Positions 55,852 to 64,000 of a DNA stretch of 64,000 nucleotides are shown one piece after another. Position 1 is the stretch's first letter. Each line of letters opens with the position of its first letter. The stretch lies in assembly GCA_963708865.1 (NCBI GenBank), contig CAVPUC010000008.1:310001-374000 (forward strand), read 5' to 3'. The notes under the pieces are model-generated. The model made no database searches, was not told where the DNA came from, and saw nothing but the letters and a program-made list of their open reading frames with translations. The translations under genes and the position numbers were made by a program. Source of the DNA: DAIDKA01 sp963708865. Its GTDB lineage: Bacteria; Pseudomonadota; Gammaproteobacteria; Steroidobacterales; Steroidobacteraceae.

Positions 55852-56520
55852 TCAGGATGCGCCGGCGGCCATGGCGAGTCCCACCACTTGATCCCAGGTT
55901 GTCGCCTTGAAGCTCGGTCTGGCACTGGCACGCTCGAACCAGGCCACGATATTCGGCAGCGTGCCGGTCAGTTCGGCCCATTCGGGCGCTTGTGTCAGGA
56001 AGTCGATTTGCGGAACTAGCATCATTTCGGCAAGCGAAACCTGATCGCCCGCAAAGTACGGCTTCTCGCCCAGCAGCCGCGACAGCTCAGCGAATACCCG
56101 ACGGGCCTGAGGCATGGCGGCGGCGATCGCCGCCTCATCGGGCGTCAATCCCATGACCTTCGGCCCGACCACCCGCTGGAAGCCGATTACGTTGCCGCAG
56201 CCCTGGAACAGGTACCAGTCGTTGATATTCATGGCCTGATCCATTTGCGCCGCAGCGCGTGGCTGCCGTGGCGTCAGCGCAGGCTGCGGCCAAACGCGAT
56301 CGATATAGCGAACGATGGCCTGCGTCTCATACAGTGCGAAGTCACCGTGCTCGATCGCCGGCATCCTGCCGAACGGATTGCGTGACAGGTGCGGCTGCTG
56401 GCGATGCTGCCCCGGTCGCAGTGGCGCGATCCGCCATGCCACCTGCTTCTCCTCAAGAGTGGCCAGCACGGCGCGCGCGAACGGACTTCCGGGAATGGTA
56501 TGAACGATGACTTCTGACAT
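55852..56520 (-). CDS. Glutathione S-transferase family protein
   Basis: 222 residues. The N-terminal thioredoxin-like domain (1-82) has HTIPGSPFARAVLATLEEK, with Ser in the SPF position as catalytic candidate, NPFGRMPAIEHGDFALYETQAIVRYID with the Glu-Thr/Ser glutathione-binding turn. The all-helical C-terminal domain has FAGDQVSLAEMMLVPQIDFL. ATG 56520 is the family start; the long upstream extension of the frame is not supported. Confidence 0.92.
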   Translation of the reverse strand: MSEVIVHTIPGSPFARAVLATLEEKQVAWRIAPLRPGQHRQQPHLSRNPFGRMPAIEHGDFALYETQAIVRYIDRVWPQPALTPRQPRAAAQMDQAMNINDWYLFQGCGNVIGFQRVVGPKVMGLTPDEAAIAAAMPQARRVFAELSRLLGEKPYFAGDQVSLAEMMLVPQIDFLTQAPEWAELTGTLPNIVAWFERASARPSFKATTWDQVVGLAMAAGAS

Positions 56521-56676
56521 GTTGAAACCCTTGTCCTCGCTGGTCCTGACTTGCCGGCCGGTCAAGTCACCATATTTGTAACATTCCCAGCTCAGCCAGG
56601 GAACCCTGATGCGCGTTGTCACGTGAACTTCCCCGGCGCATTTCAGTCCCAAGACCACACAGCAAAGGATTTCAGA

Positions 56677-57360
56677 ATGGCAACACGAACCACAGGCTGG
56701 ATGGTGGGGTTGACGCTCATCGCTGGTGCGGCATCCGCGAACGCAGTGGCCGATGCCACGCTCTTCGGGCTCTACAATCCGCTCGGCCTCTACGTCGGTG
56801 CCGGAGTCGGCAGATCGACGATCAATCAGACGCAGATTGATGAGTATGGCGACTACTTCCACCACATCGACGGCGAACCCCTGGGTTGGAATGCCGTGAT
56901 CGGCGTACGCCCCCTTCCGATTCTGGGCGCCGAGGCTGAATACATCGACTTCGGCGACAAGCGTCTCGGCGCCGGCGCGCCGTACCTGGTGGACGGCGAT
57001 ACGCAGCAATTCCTCGGCGGTGATTCTCATGATCGCGCGGCGGCGGTATTTGCCGTCGGCTACCTGCCGCTGCCGATTCCGTGGGTTGAGCCCTTCGCAA
57101 AACTCGGCTGGGGCCAGATCTGGGAACACGACAACTCTTCAGGGATCTATAACAATGTCATCGTCAACGGCGCACGGGTTGGCCGGGCATCGGTGTCCCA
57201 GAGCAGCCATCCGAGCGGCGCAGCTTATGGCGGCGGCCTGCAGTTCCATTTCAGTCAGCTGGGGGTGCGCGCGCAGTTCGAGCGCATTAGCGGCTCGCGC
57301 TCATTCGGCGGCTGGAACAATCCGCAACTGCTGTCGGTCGGATTGAACTGGACCTTTTAG
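56677..57360 (+). CDS. Outer-membrane beta-barrel protein (OmpA/OmpW-like small barrel)
   Basis: 227 residues, ATG 56677 with AAAGGA 8 nt upstream. Signal peptide ATRTTGWMVGLTLIAGAASANA. Strands such as LGLYVGAGVGRSTI, GWNAVIGVRPLPILGAEAEYIDFG, AAVFAVGYLPLPIPWVEPFAKLGWG, GAAYGGGLQFHFSQLGVRAQFERI and LLSVGLNWTF, with terminal Phe, indicate an eight-stranded barrel of the beta-barrel domain family. Function unknown. Overlaps the convergent monooxygenase-like gene by 60 nt. Confidence 0.85.
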   Translation: MATRTTGWMVGLTLIAGAASANAVADATLFGLYNPLGLYVGAGVGRSTINQTQIDEYGDYFHHIDGEPLGWNAVIGVRPLPILGAEAEYIDFGDKRLGAGAPYLVDGDTQQFLGGDSHDRAAAVFAVGYLPLPIPWVEPFAKLGWGQIWEHDNSSGIYNNVIVNGARVGRASVSQSSHPSGAAYGGGLQFHFSQLGVRAQFERISGSRSFGGWNNPQLLSVGLNWTF

Positions 57361-57654
57361 GCCGCCCTGGTACTCGCGCGTGATGGGCGCGACCTGCACA
57401 GTGTAGGAGACATACCAGCGGTCACGGCCGGCCTGTTGCGCCAGCACATGTTCCGGATGCGCCCGCCAGGCGCGGATGGACGCCTCGTCCGGCCAGTAGG
57501 AGAGCACGACTTCATTGTCACCCTCCACCACCGCGTGGAACTCCAGGCAGCCGAACTGCGCGAATGCCAGCTCGCGCATCCGCGCCGCGGTACGGGAATA
57601 TTCAGCATCGAAGGCGCGGACCCGGGCGCGGAAGATGACCACGTACATGACCAT
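57301..57654 (-). CDS. Antibiotic biosynthesis monooxygenase (ABM) domain protein
   Basis: 117 residues. MYVVIFRARVRAFDAEYSRTAARMRELAFAQFGCLEF, VVLSYWPDEASIRAWRAHPEHVLAQQAGRDRWYVSYTVQVAPITREY match the ABM (PF03992) family, a dimeric ferredoxin-like fold; activity is usually unknown. The last about 20 residues lie inside the overlap with the barrel gene. ATG 57654 or 57648 are equally possible. lepB-like gene starts its stop 6 bp upstream on the same strand. Confidence 0.88.
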   Translation of the reverse strand: MVMYVVIFRARVRAFDAEYSRTAARMRELAFAQFGCLEFHAVVEGDNEVVLSYWPDEASIRAWRAHPEHVLAQQAGRDRWYVSYTVQVAPITREYQGGLKGPVQSDRQQLRIVPAAE

Positions 57655-57659
57655 CCATG

Positions 57660-58328
57660 TTACAGGATCCGCTCACCGAAGCGCTCAAAGCGCGGCCGCC
57701 AGTTACCCTTGAAATTCACTGATATCAGCACGTGATGGGCTTTGCCAATCAAAAGGCGGCGCGGCACGAAACCGATATAACGAGAGTCGCCACTGTCATC
57801 GCGGTTGTCACCGAGAACGAAGTAGCTGTCGGCCGGCACGACGACGGGACCGAAATTGCGTCGCGCGTCGATCTGCGGCAGGAACTGAATCTCGCGGCGG
57901 TTACCGGCGATGGTCTCCGCTGACTTTACGGCGAGTGTCGAGCCCGCATAATTCCTGGGCTCCCGGTACGGGCTGGGCTCCTGATACGTGGCCGCCACGC
58001 CATTGATGAACAAGCGGTCCTCGCGCAGCTCAACCCGATCGCCCGGCACCGCAATCAGCCGCTTGATGAGACGGGTCCCATCGGCAGGGGAGCTGAAGGT
58101 CACGACATCCCCACGCTGCGGCTCACCGAGTCTGGTGACCGAAATGTCAGTGAGGGGCAGTTTCAGGTCGTAGGCGACCCGGTTCACCAGGACAACGTCG
58201 CCGTCCAGCAGCGTCGGATGCATCGACTCCGAGGGAATAGGATTCCAATCTGCCAGGGCAGTGCGGAACACCCCGAACAGCATGAGGAAGATCAGGAATG
58301 AGCGGTTTTTCTTCAGCCAGTGCTTCAT
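57660..58328 (-). CDS. lepB: Signal peptidase I
   Basis: 222 residues, the short form with one N-terminal membrane helix (SFLIFLMLFGVFRTALA). Catalytic Ser35 in IPSESMHPTL, Lys89 in RLIKRLIAVPGDRV, and box E GDNRDDSGDSRYIGFVP complete the Ser-Lys dyad motifs. It cleaves Sec/Tat signal peptides at the inner membrane, with its active domain in the periplasm. Housekeeping lepB usually sits beside lepA; this isolated short copy could be an extra one. ATG 58328 gives the family start. Confidence 0.93.
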   Translation of the reverse strand: MKHWLKKNRSFLIFLMLFGVFRTALADWNPIPSESMHPTLLDGDVVLVNRVAYDLKLPLTDISVTRLGEPQRGDVVTFSSPADGTRLIKRLIAVPGDRVELREDRLFINGVAATYQEPSPYREPRNYAGSTLAVKSAETIAGNRREIQFLPQIDARRNFGPVVVPADSYFVLGDNRDDSGDSRYIGFVPRRLLIGKAHHVLISVNFKGNWRPRFERFGERIL

Positions 58329-58458
58329 GGGGTCCTCAGCATCGACGGTAGCATCGTAGACTTCGACTCCACCACCTGGCTTCGGGTTCCGCGTTCCGAG
58401 CGCGAGCGCCTGCTGCACTGCGCCATCAAGCCGTTACGGCAGCCCGCTACTGCGTGGG

Positions 58459-58665
58459 CTACTTCTTCTTGCTGGCTTTCTTCTTGCTGGCTTTCTTCTT
58501 CGGGATATGGGCACCAGCCTTTCTGGCTTCCGACAGGCCGATCGCGATCGCCTGCTTGGGGCTGGTGACCTTCTTGCCTGATCGACCGCTGCGCAACGTA
58601 CCGGCCTTCATCTCGTGCATGGCCCGCTTCACTTTGGCGGGACCAGTCTTTCGCTTTGTCGCCAT
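58459..58665 (-). CDS. Small Lys/Ala-rich basic protein (DUF6496-like)
   Basis: 68 residues, MATKRKTGPAKVKRAMHEMKAGTLRSG, then SPKQAIAIGLSEARKAGAHIPKKK and a repeated tail KKKASKKKASKKK. The tail is encoded by a 17-18-bp tandem repeat (TTCTTCTTGCTGGCT units, 58462-58500). Such small basic proteins resemble nucleoid- or histone H1-like proteins; DUF6496 name from memory. Function unknown. Confidence 0.75.
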   Translation of the reverse strand: MATKRKTGPAKVKRAMHEMKAGTLRSGRSGKKVTSPKQAIAIGLSEARKAGAHIPKKKASKKKASKKK

Positions 58666-58850
58666 ACATTCTCCGAGGTCCACAGGATCAGTCGTTGAGT
58701 GTCCGCGCGCATGCCGCCCACACTAAGAGGCCAAACGCGCACCATGGCGTCGGAATCCACTGATGCCCGCGGCCACCCCGCTGTTTCGGGTGCACCTAAC
58801 TTAGACTACGGTGGGACGAAGCAATTCCCGCGTCCCAGAGGTAGCGTTTC

Positions 58851-59552
58851 ATGGCCGTGTATTCGCATCGCAGTATTCTCGTGCTGATTGCTCTCGCCTG
58901 TTCCTTACGGGCCGCAGCCGCTCCACCGGATGCGGCGCCCGTCGCGTGGCATGACTCCTATACGACGCGACTTGAGGCGCTGGCACTGCTGCAATCCCTG
59001 AACGCTGATCTGCTTTCACATGACAGCGCGACGCTCACACTCGACAGATGGTGCGCGGCGCATCAGCTAGCCAACCGATCGACGATCACGGCCGAGCGGG
59101 TTCACAACGTCCAGAAGCCCGCAACGGATGCACAGCGCGCACTCCTGCATGTGAGTCCAACTGAGCCATTGGGATACCGGCGAGTGCGGTTGCATTGTGG
59201 TGCTCACGTCCTGTCGGAGGCTGACAACTGGTACGTGCCATCCCGACTGACCGAGGATATGAACCAGGCCTTGGAACACAGTGACATCGCCTTCGGTCGT
59301 GCCATTCAGGCGCTTCACTTCCAACGTCATACGCTCTCGGCGCGCCTGCTGTGGACACCGCTGCCGCAGGGGTGGGAGATGTCAATGGCCGGACCCTCCA
59401 GCCATGCAGGCAGACTGGCCATTCCGCCCTACGTGTTACAGCACGCGGCGGTGCTGAGCCTGCCCAACGGCACGCCAATCAGCGCACTGACCGAAACCTA
59501 CACCGCGGAAGTTTTGGCATTCCCCGAGCCGGGGCCTCACCCCGGCCATTGA
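58851..59552 (+). CDS. Secreted protein with chorismate-lyase-like region
   Basis: 233 residues, signal peptide MAVYSHRSILVLIALACSLRAAAA. The central RRVRLHCGAHVLSEADNWYVPSRLTEDMNQALEHSDIAFGRAIQALHFQRHTLSARLLW recalls the UbiC/UTRA fold (chorismate-pyruvate lyase), including a Tyr-Val-Pro and an Arg-x-Leu segment. A secreted form is unusual, so it is unlikely to make ubiquinone precursors. Function unknown. Confidence 0.7.
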   Translation: MAVYSHRSILVLIALACSLRAAAAPPDAAPVAWHDSYTTRLEALALLQSLNADLLSHDSATLTLDRWCAAHQLANRSTITAERVHNVQKPATDAQRALLHVSPTEPLGYRRVRLHCGAHVLSEADNWYVPSRLTEDMNQALEHSDIAFGRAIQALHFQRHTLSARLLWTPLPQGWEMSMAGPSSHAGRLAIPPYVLQHAAVLSLPNGTPISALTETYTAEVLAFPEPGPHPGH

Positions 59553-59761
59553 ACCTGCGCACCGATGCGCCGATGCGCTGCCGATCGCGGCTAGTCCTCT
59601 GAACGGCTCCGGTAGCGACAGAACGTTGCGTAAATTACGGTTATTAGTATGGCAGCACAGAAGGTTTCTCACCGCGCGTACGGTCGCCGCCTGAATGGAT
59701 TGAGTGTGCACTGCGGTAAAATACGTCGAGCCCATCGGCTTAAGTACAACGTAGGAGCGCA

Positions 59762-59947
59762 ATCACGACTCGCACTCAATGGACGACGATTGCCGTTGCC
59801 GCGATGGTGGTGACGGCGGGTGGACTGGCGAAGGCCGAGGACGGCGCGGCAAAGCAAAATGGGGCAGTGACAGCAGGAGAAGCAAAAATTGACGCAGGTG
59901 AAGCCATGGCGCCGCGAATATGCCAGTACCGTAGGGGTCTGACCTGA
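59762..59947 (+). pseudogene. Possible remnant of a small secreted protein, no normal start codon
   Basis: In the gap 59553-60031 (479 bp) the only coding-like stretch reads TTRTQWTTIAVAAMVVTAGGLAKAEDG, a good signal peptide, then KQNGAVTAGEAKIDAGEAMAPR and a stop at 59945. GGAG sits 7 nt before ATC (59762-59764) where an ATG is expected. It may be a gene whose start was mutated and whose end was replaced, or chance. No other gene seen in this gap. Confidence 0.3.
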
Positions 59948-60031
59948 TGCAACATTGAAGTTTGGAACTAACAAGGCGCCCGACTCTGGGTAAGTTATCC
60001 TCCCATCGGTCAACTCTGACCGAAGCCGAGC

Positions 60032-61258
60032 ATGACATCGTCCCCCGTACCGCAAGCGACCGTACCGTTCTCGCTGTTTGCTGGCGATCTGCTGAACCGC
60101 GTCTTCGCGCGGGCGGGTGTCCCTGAACACAGCCGGTTTCAGGTGCTCAAGCGCAGCATGATAGTGGTGCTCCTGACCTGGCTGCCCGTTGCGCTGCTTG
60201 CCCTGTGCGGCGGCCCGGCCGGGGGCGGGACCATCACTACCAATTTCTTCGCGGATTTCGCCGCCTACGCCCAGTTCCTGATCGCGATGCCGCTGTTCAT
60301 GCTCGCTGAACCGATTGTTGAGGCGAGCACGCGTGACGCCGCGCGGCAGTTCCTGACCTGCGGAATCATCAGGGCCGAGGACCATCAGCGCGCGTATCTG
60401 CTTCACGGGCAGATCAAGCGACTGCGTCTGTCGTACTGGCCGGAAATTGCCGGCATCATCATCGCCTATACGCTGTCCCTGGTCATTCTGGTGCCGGAAT
60501 TCGGCTCGCATCCGCTCCCGACATGGCATATCCAGGACTACACCCACTGGCGCACGCTGACCGGGGCCGGGGCCTGGGAGTTCCTGGTTGCGCTGCCATT
60601 GCTCAACTACACCTGGCTACGGTTCGTGTGGAAGATCCTCATTTGGACCTACTATCTCTATCGCGTCCGCATGATGCGGCTTGAGTTGCATCCCACTCAT
60701 CCGGACCTGACGGGAGGCATCGGCTTCATCAGCTATGCCCAGAGTCGGTTCGCGCTCTTCATCCTGGCCTACGGCATCAGCAACGTGGCGGCAACCGTAG
60801 GCTATGAAATTGCGATCCTGCACTACGATCTGTCCACGCTGACGGTGTGGGGACCATTGCTGGGATTCACAATCGGGGCGCCGTTGCTGTTCACATTGCC
60901 GTTATTGATGTTTACCGAGCAGTTGTACCGCAGCAAGCGCCACGCGCTGGCGCTGTACCGCGAGCGCGTCACCGAGCAGAGCCGGCTTGTCGAGAAACAT
61001 TGGCTGGGCGCGGATCACAACACCGCCTCGGCGACGGAGGAAGTGCGGCAACTCGCGGAGTTGACCACCTTGGGCACGATGTTCTCCCGCATCGAGTCAA
61101 TGCGTGTCGTGCCGTTCGACCTGCGCTCTTTTGGACAGCTGATCGGTTCCTCGTTCGCCTCGGTCGCGCTGATCCTGCCCGTCCTGCACGTCAACCGGGA
61201 CATCAGCGGGATTTTCGATGCGATGGGAAAACTGCTGGGGCATTTGGGCGGACATTAG
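60032..61258 (+). CDS. Multi-pass membrane protein of unknown function
   Basis: 408 residues with about six membrane helices: MIVVLLTWLPVALLALC, FLIAMPLFMLAEPIVEAS, IAGIIIAYTLSLVILVP, WEFLVALPLLNYTWLRFVWKILIWTYYL, FALFILAYGISNVAATVGYEIAIL and VWGPLLGFTIGAPLLFTLPLLMF, then a cytoplasmic helical tail and a last hydrophobic stretch (LIGSSFASVALILPVLHV). LELHPTHPDLTGGIGFISYAQSRF is a distinctive loop. No family recognised with confidence. Confidence 0.78.
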   Translation: MTSSPVPQATVPFSLFAGDLLNRVFARAGVPEHSRFQVLKRSMIVVLLTWLPVALLALCGGPAGGGTITTNFFADFAAYAQFLIAMPLFMLAEPIVEASTRDAARQFLTCGIIRAEDHQRAYLLHGQIKRLRLSYWPEIAGIIIAYTLSLVILVPEFGSHPLPTWHIQDYTHWRTLTGAGAWEFLVALPLLNYTWLRFVWKILIWTYYLYRVRMMRLELHPTHPDLTGGIGFISYAQSRFALFILAYGISNVAATVGYEIAILHYDLSTLTVWGPLLGFTIGAPLLFTLPLLMFTEQLYRSKRHALALYRERVTEQSRLVEKHWLGADHNTASATEEVRQLAELTTLGTMFSRIESMRVVPFDLRSFGQLIGSSFASVALILPVLHVNRDISGIFDAMGKLLGHLGGH

Positions 61259-61401
61259 GGTCCTGGCCATCTGCCCTGGCAGAGCCGTCCTGATCAGCGC
61301 CACTTGATTATCCGGCACGTCGCTGCGCTTTTGACCGTTGTTGACAGTCACAACCGTCTGCTAGCGGGCTCACAACACCGGTTATCCGGGCTGGACGGAC
61401 A

Positions 61402-62013
61402 TCAAAGATTAAAACCCAGATTGGTCGGCGTCGGCAGGAGGGCCTCAACTGGCGCTGGCCCTATTGTCCCTTGCATCGGTGGTAACGCCGTAGTCACCGG
61501 AATGCTCTGGTCAACGCCCTCCACTTTTACGGCATCCAGCCATACCTTGCCGTTACCTTGCAGGCCAACCCCATAACTGATGGCGACGGCGCCTTCCGGA
61601 ACGTCCAGGACTAGGCTGCTCTCGACCCAGTCGTTATCCCCCTGCAGGTATCGCTTAGGCGCAGTCATGTTGTCCAGCACCTCGACATTTCCCGGGCCAT
61701 CCACACGAAGCCACAAAATGGCGAAGCCGTCGACGGCGCGCGTCTTTATGCTCGCGGTGAAGCGCACGTGTTTGCTGCGATATTCGTCCGCTTTGATTTG
61801 TTGCATCAGAGTGCCTCCTCCACTGGCCTGACCGCTGCGCGACGCCAGACTCGCGATTGCGCCACCTGCACCGTCACTCTGATGCTCCACTGCGACTAAG
61901 TAGTGCGCCGGATTGCTGCCGGCGAGGAACCATCCAGGAGGGGCTTGGTTGGCGTCCTGACCAAATGCTGTTGAGGCGAGTCCTAATAGTCCAATGGTCA
62001 CAAAGCGAATCAT
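61402..62013 (-). CDS. Secreted jelly-roll-like domain protein
   Basis: 203 residues, signal peptide MIRFVTIGLLGLASTAFGQDA. PGWFLAGSNPAHYLVAVEHQSDGAGGAIASLASRSGQASGGGTLMQQIKADEYRSKHVRFTASIKTRAVDGFAILWLRVDG and VPEGAVAISYGVGLQGNGKVWLDAVKVE resemble the carbohydrate-binding-like beta-sandwich found as the C-terminal part of some bacterial regulators and as a free secreted protein. Likely a binding domain without catalysis. ATG 62013 is the signal-peptide start. Confidence 0.72.
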   Translation of the reverse strand: MIRFVTIGLLGLASTAFGQDANQAPPGWFLAGSNPAHYLVAVEHQSDGAGGAIASLASRSGQASGGGTLMQQIKADEYRSKHVRFTASIKTRAVDGFAILWLRVDGPGNVEVLDNMTAPKRYLQGDNDWVESSLVLDVPEGAVAISYGVGLQGNGKVWLDAVKVEGVDQSIPVTTALPPMQGTIGPAPVEALLPTPTNLGFNL

Positions 62014-62353
62014 GGATTCTCCCTCTGTTGGATAGATCCGGTAGATGCGGATACTAAGGCCGCCGGAAACTCCAATAATCCGGATCACGTTAAGACGCGA
62101 TCCTACAACTACAGTGAAGAATGTTAGGTGGTAGACATCAACGGCACAGCGAGAGCTACAGGCGGTCCGGTTTGCGGCACCAACTCCGGTAGGGTTGCGC
62201 AAGCAACACATATTCCGTGGACGGTGCTCCGCCGGTGTGCGAGAGGTAGCCGATCAAAAATCTGGCTGATCAGCTTCATGCACTGCGATCTGGGGTTCTT
62301 GGATGATCAGGGCTGCCGGTGGAGCTGCCCCAAAAACCCTTCACTGCTAAAGT
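62014..62353. other. Intergenic, no gene recognised
   Basis: No open frame here has family-like sequence or a convincing start. The region upstream of 62013 must hold the promoter of the jelly-roll gene; TACAACTAC-rich sequence near 62100 is not clear enough to assign. The short frame running from 62128 into the tRNA is not credible. Confidence 0.5.
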
Positions 62354-62398
62354 GTTACCCATGTCTCCGGAATAATCCGTTACCCATGTGTCCGGAAT
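62354..62398 (+). repeat. Two direct copies of a 20-bp repeat, possible IS end remnant
   Basis: GTTACCCATGTCTCCGGAAT (62354-62373) and GTTACCCATGTGTCCGGAAT (62379-62398) differ at one base and are 25 bp apart start to start. Multiple short direct repeats of this type occur at the ends of IS21-like elements; no transposase gene is near. They lie 17 bp from the 3' end of the tRNA. Confidence 0.6.
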
Positions 62399-62414
62399 GG
62401 ACCTGCGTAGGAAT

Positions 62415-62487
62415 TGGGCCTGCTTGGATTCGAACCAAGGACCAAGGGATTATGAGTCCCCTGCACTAACCGCTGTGCTACAGGCCC
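62415..62487 (-). tRNA. tRNA-Ile (anticodon CAT, lysidine type)
   Basis: 73 nt. Acceptor stem GGGCCTG/CAGGCCC with discriminator A; D arm GCACAGCGGTTAGTGC; anticodon arm GGGGACTCATAATCCCTT with anticodon CAT; T arm CTTGGTTCGAATCCAAG. The GACTCATAATC loop is that of minor tRNA-Ile2, whose C34 is changed to lysidine by TilS to read AUA, rather than of tRNA-Met. The 3' CCA is not encoded (ATT follows the discriminator), so CCA must be added by the cca product. Confidence 0.93.
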
Positions 62488-62674
62488 GCAACTGAAGAAA
62501 ACAATCGCTTGTCCGCGCAGCAGAATACCAAATCCGAAACCTGGCTCCGCACATTCTGGGCTGCGATTGAGCTACCTCTTCTGTGGCGCGCAGTTTACAG
62601 CAGCTGACGGCGAATAGCGGGGTCCGTGCAGTCGATCAACTGGAAAATGCTGGGCCGCGGGCGCCGATGCCGGA

Positions 62675-63700
62675 TTATCGGCCCGAGACCGATTTCAGCA
62701 TTCGGTCGCGAATGTCGCTCTGCTCGACATTGAGGTTCATGTCGAGGTTCGATGAATAAAGCGCTTTGAGATATGCCGTGTCGGCATCCGTGAGCCCTTC
62801 GGGCTTCTGCCTGTCGCCGCAGCCTGTAGACAACAGATCGATGATGCTCGAGAGGGTGTTGCAGCCATCGAGGGAGTCTGTTCGCGTGAGCGCAAGCATG
62901 GCGATGTAATCGGAAATCGGCGACAGCGAGATTGCGGCTACCTTACTGCTGTCGACGACGACGAACACCTGCAGAATTTCGCTCGTGAAGCCCTTCGTGA
63001 CGTAGCTGCCGGATCGTCCGAACCCTGTAAACCCGGAGCCGTAGGCCGGATCGACCCGCGCGCCGTCCGGAGCGATGGCGCCGCCAGGCGTGGAGGCATC
63101 GACTCCCATCTGCAGCGCCGTGATCATCGGGGCCAGCAGGCCGGTCGCTATCGGATTTGCTCCATCCACCTTCGTTCCGGTCACATACCAGGATTGAATT
63201 GCGCGGCGAAAAATAGCGTCCCCGGGGGACCGCGACGACCCGAGAAGCGAAGGATAGGCCTTCCCGATTTGATCTAAGAGTTGCTGCGGCTGGCGCGTGA
63301 ACACAATGTGGACGTTTGCGGCGCAGCCTGTGCCGGCATCCCGGGTCGGTGCGCCGACGCTGCGTGCGGCCTCCCGCACACGGCGGGAAACGAACGCACT
63401 GGCCGCAGGCTGCAACCCAGTCACCTCTGGACATACATCCATCTGCCATCGGCCAATCTGGTGAACCGCCGCGCTCGCCACGCCGTGCGATTGCGCGAAC
63501 TGGCTGACTACATGCTCCAGGGTACGCTGGTCGAGCTTAGTCGCGGTGACCTGCACCTCCGTAAGCGGATTCGAGTCCTGGGGTGCCGATGAGTCCGCAG
63601 ACTGCGCCGCGGCGCCGATGGACGCTTTGAGCATGGCGCCGACCAGCAAGGCTGCCCAACCGACGGCACGAATGTGAGGGCTTATCAAGCATCGCTCCAT
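62675..63700 (-). CDS. Secreted protein of unknown function with TonB-box-like start, paralogue 3
   Basis: 341 residues. Signal region MERCLISPHIRAVGWAALLVGAMLKASIGAAAQ. PLTEVQVTATKL is the TonB-box-like stretch. IGRWQMDVCPEVTGLQPAASAFVSRRVREAARSVGAP, CAANVHIVFTRQPQQLLDQIGKAYPSLLG, ILQVFVVVDSSKVAAISLSPISDYIAMLALTR and DTAYLKALYSSNLDMNLNVEQSDIRDRML align with the proteins at 46060 and 47013. A Gly/Ser-rich insertion (about residues 235-260) is specific to this copy. ATG 63700 has GGAGAG upstream. Function unknown. Confidence 0.78.
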   Translation of the reverse strand: MERCLISPHIRAVGWAALLVGAMLKASIGAAAQSADSSAPQDSNPLTEVQVTATKLDQRTLEHVVSQFAQSHGVASAAVHQIGRWQMDVCPEVTGLQPAASAFVSRRVREAARSVGAPTRDAGTGCAANVHIVFTRQPQQLLDQIGKAYPSLLGSSRSPGDAIFRRAIQSWYVTGTKVDGANPIATGLLAPMITALQMGVDASTPGGAIAPDGARVDPAYGSGFTGFGRSGSYVTKGFTSEILQVFVVVDSSKVAAISLSPISDYIAMLALTRTDSLDGCNTLSSIIDLLSTGCGDRQKPEGLTDADTAYLKALYSSNLDMNLNVEQSDIRDRMLKSVSGR

Positions 63701-64000
63701 AGAACACTCTCCACTTAAGCCGGGAGACAATATCATCACTATCAGGCCAAGCCGCCCCCTGGAAAAGGCGGAATGCCGAGACTTCTGCCTCGGCCGCTGC
63801 TGCGCATTGGCGGGGTGTTTCAAAATGTGAGTCCCTACCAGCCGGTATCGTTCAAAGTCGGCGATTATTGCCGAGGTCGGGGTCTCAACCCGGCTGGATG
63901 AAATACGTGCGGACGGCGCTGCGCGCGGACAGGCGCATTCTGGAAATCACACAATTCCCCGCATTGCAAAACGTCTCGCTCTCCTCCGTGGCGGCACGTG
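63701..64000. other. Window edge, no supported gene
   Basis: The promoter of the gene at 62675-63700 must lie at its left side. At the right edge a minus-strand frame ending at 63885 (…AVRTYFIQPG stop) is open to the window end and could be the C-terminus of a further gene, but too little is visible to support it. Confidence 0.3.

Overview
The window is GC-rich, densely coding bacterial chromosome. Gene content points to a gammaproteobacterium, probably of the Nevskiales/Steroidobacter/Xanthomonadales type. The reasons are the rpsU-yqeY-dnaG-rpoD macromolecular-synthesis operon divergent from tsaD, an E. coli-type CCA-adding enzyme, an RpoD-type sigma factor, a YbiT-type ABC-F protein, and many secreted families typical of that group. 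The species call is inference; the operon layout is visible.

Positions 1-16.6 kb are housekeeping: a coenzyme-B12-dependent ribonucleotide reductase interrupted by a complete LAGLIDADG intein at its active-site cysteine, Hsp20, a Do/DegQ protease, a lipoprotein peptidase, cca, a MidA-type methyltransferase, a folate/pterin group (pteridine reductase, folK, folB), tsaD, then rpsU-yqeY-dnaG-rpoD closed by a strong terminator. Recognisable promoters sit before nrdJ, hsp20, rpsU and rpoD.

Positions 16.6-30 kb are accessory envelope functions. A DUF6152-like protein plus a secreted partner occurs twice, at 16.6-17.8 kb and 23.8-25.0 kb. The second copy lies in a tight six-gene operon with two DUF6644-like membrane proteins, a VOC protein and a double SnoaL-like protein, divergent from a ToxR/CadC-like membrane regulator. 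This is the best candidate for an undescribed system. Between the copies is a cupredoxin / beta-barrel / EAL module damaged by frameshifts. A siderophore-interacting flavoprotein and a 5'-nucleotidase follow.

Positions 30-46 kb hold a tripartite RND pump with its own GntR-type regulator, a YeiH-family transporter, a FluC fluoride channel, a two-component system with a frameshifted kinase, three more double SnoaL-like paralogues, a ParB-like protein and a twice-frameshifted SulP transporter.

Positions 46-64 kb hold three paralogues of an uncharacterised secreted family with a TonB-box-like N-terminus, a GFA protein, a hydrolase, an SDR, an IS5-type element inserted exactly at overlapping stop codons, a HAD phosphatase, a frameshifted ybiT, an orphan TpsB transporter, a GST, signal peptidase I, several unknown secreted or membrane proteins, and a tRNA-Ile(CAT) next to two short direct repeats.

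At least nine apparent single-base frameshifts fall between 19 and 54 kb, none in the first 17 kb. They may be real decay or uncorrected sequencing indels.
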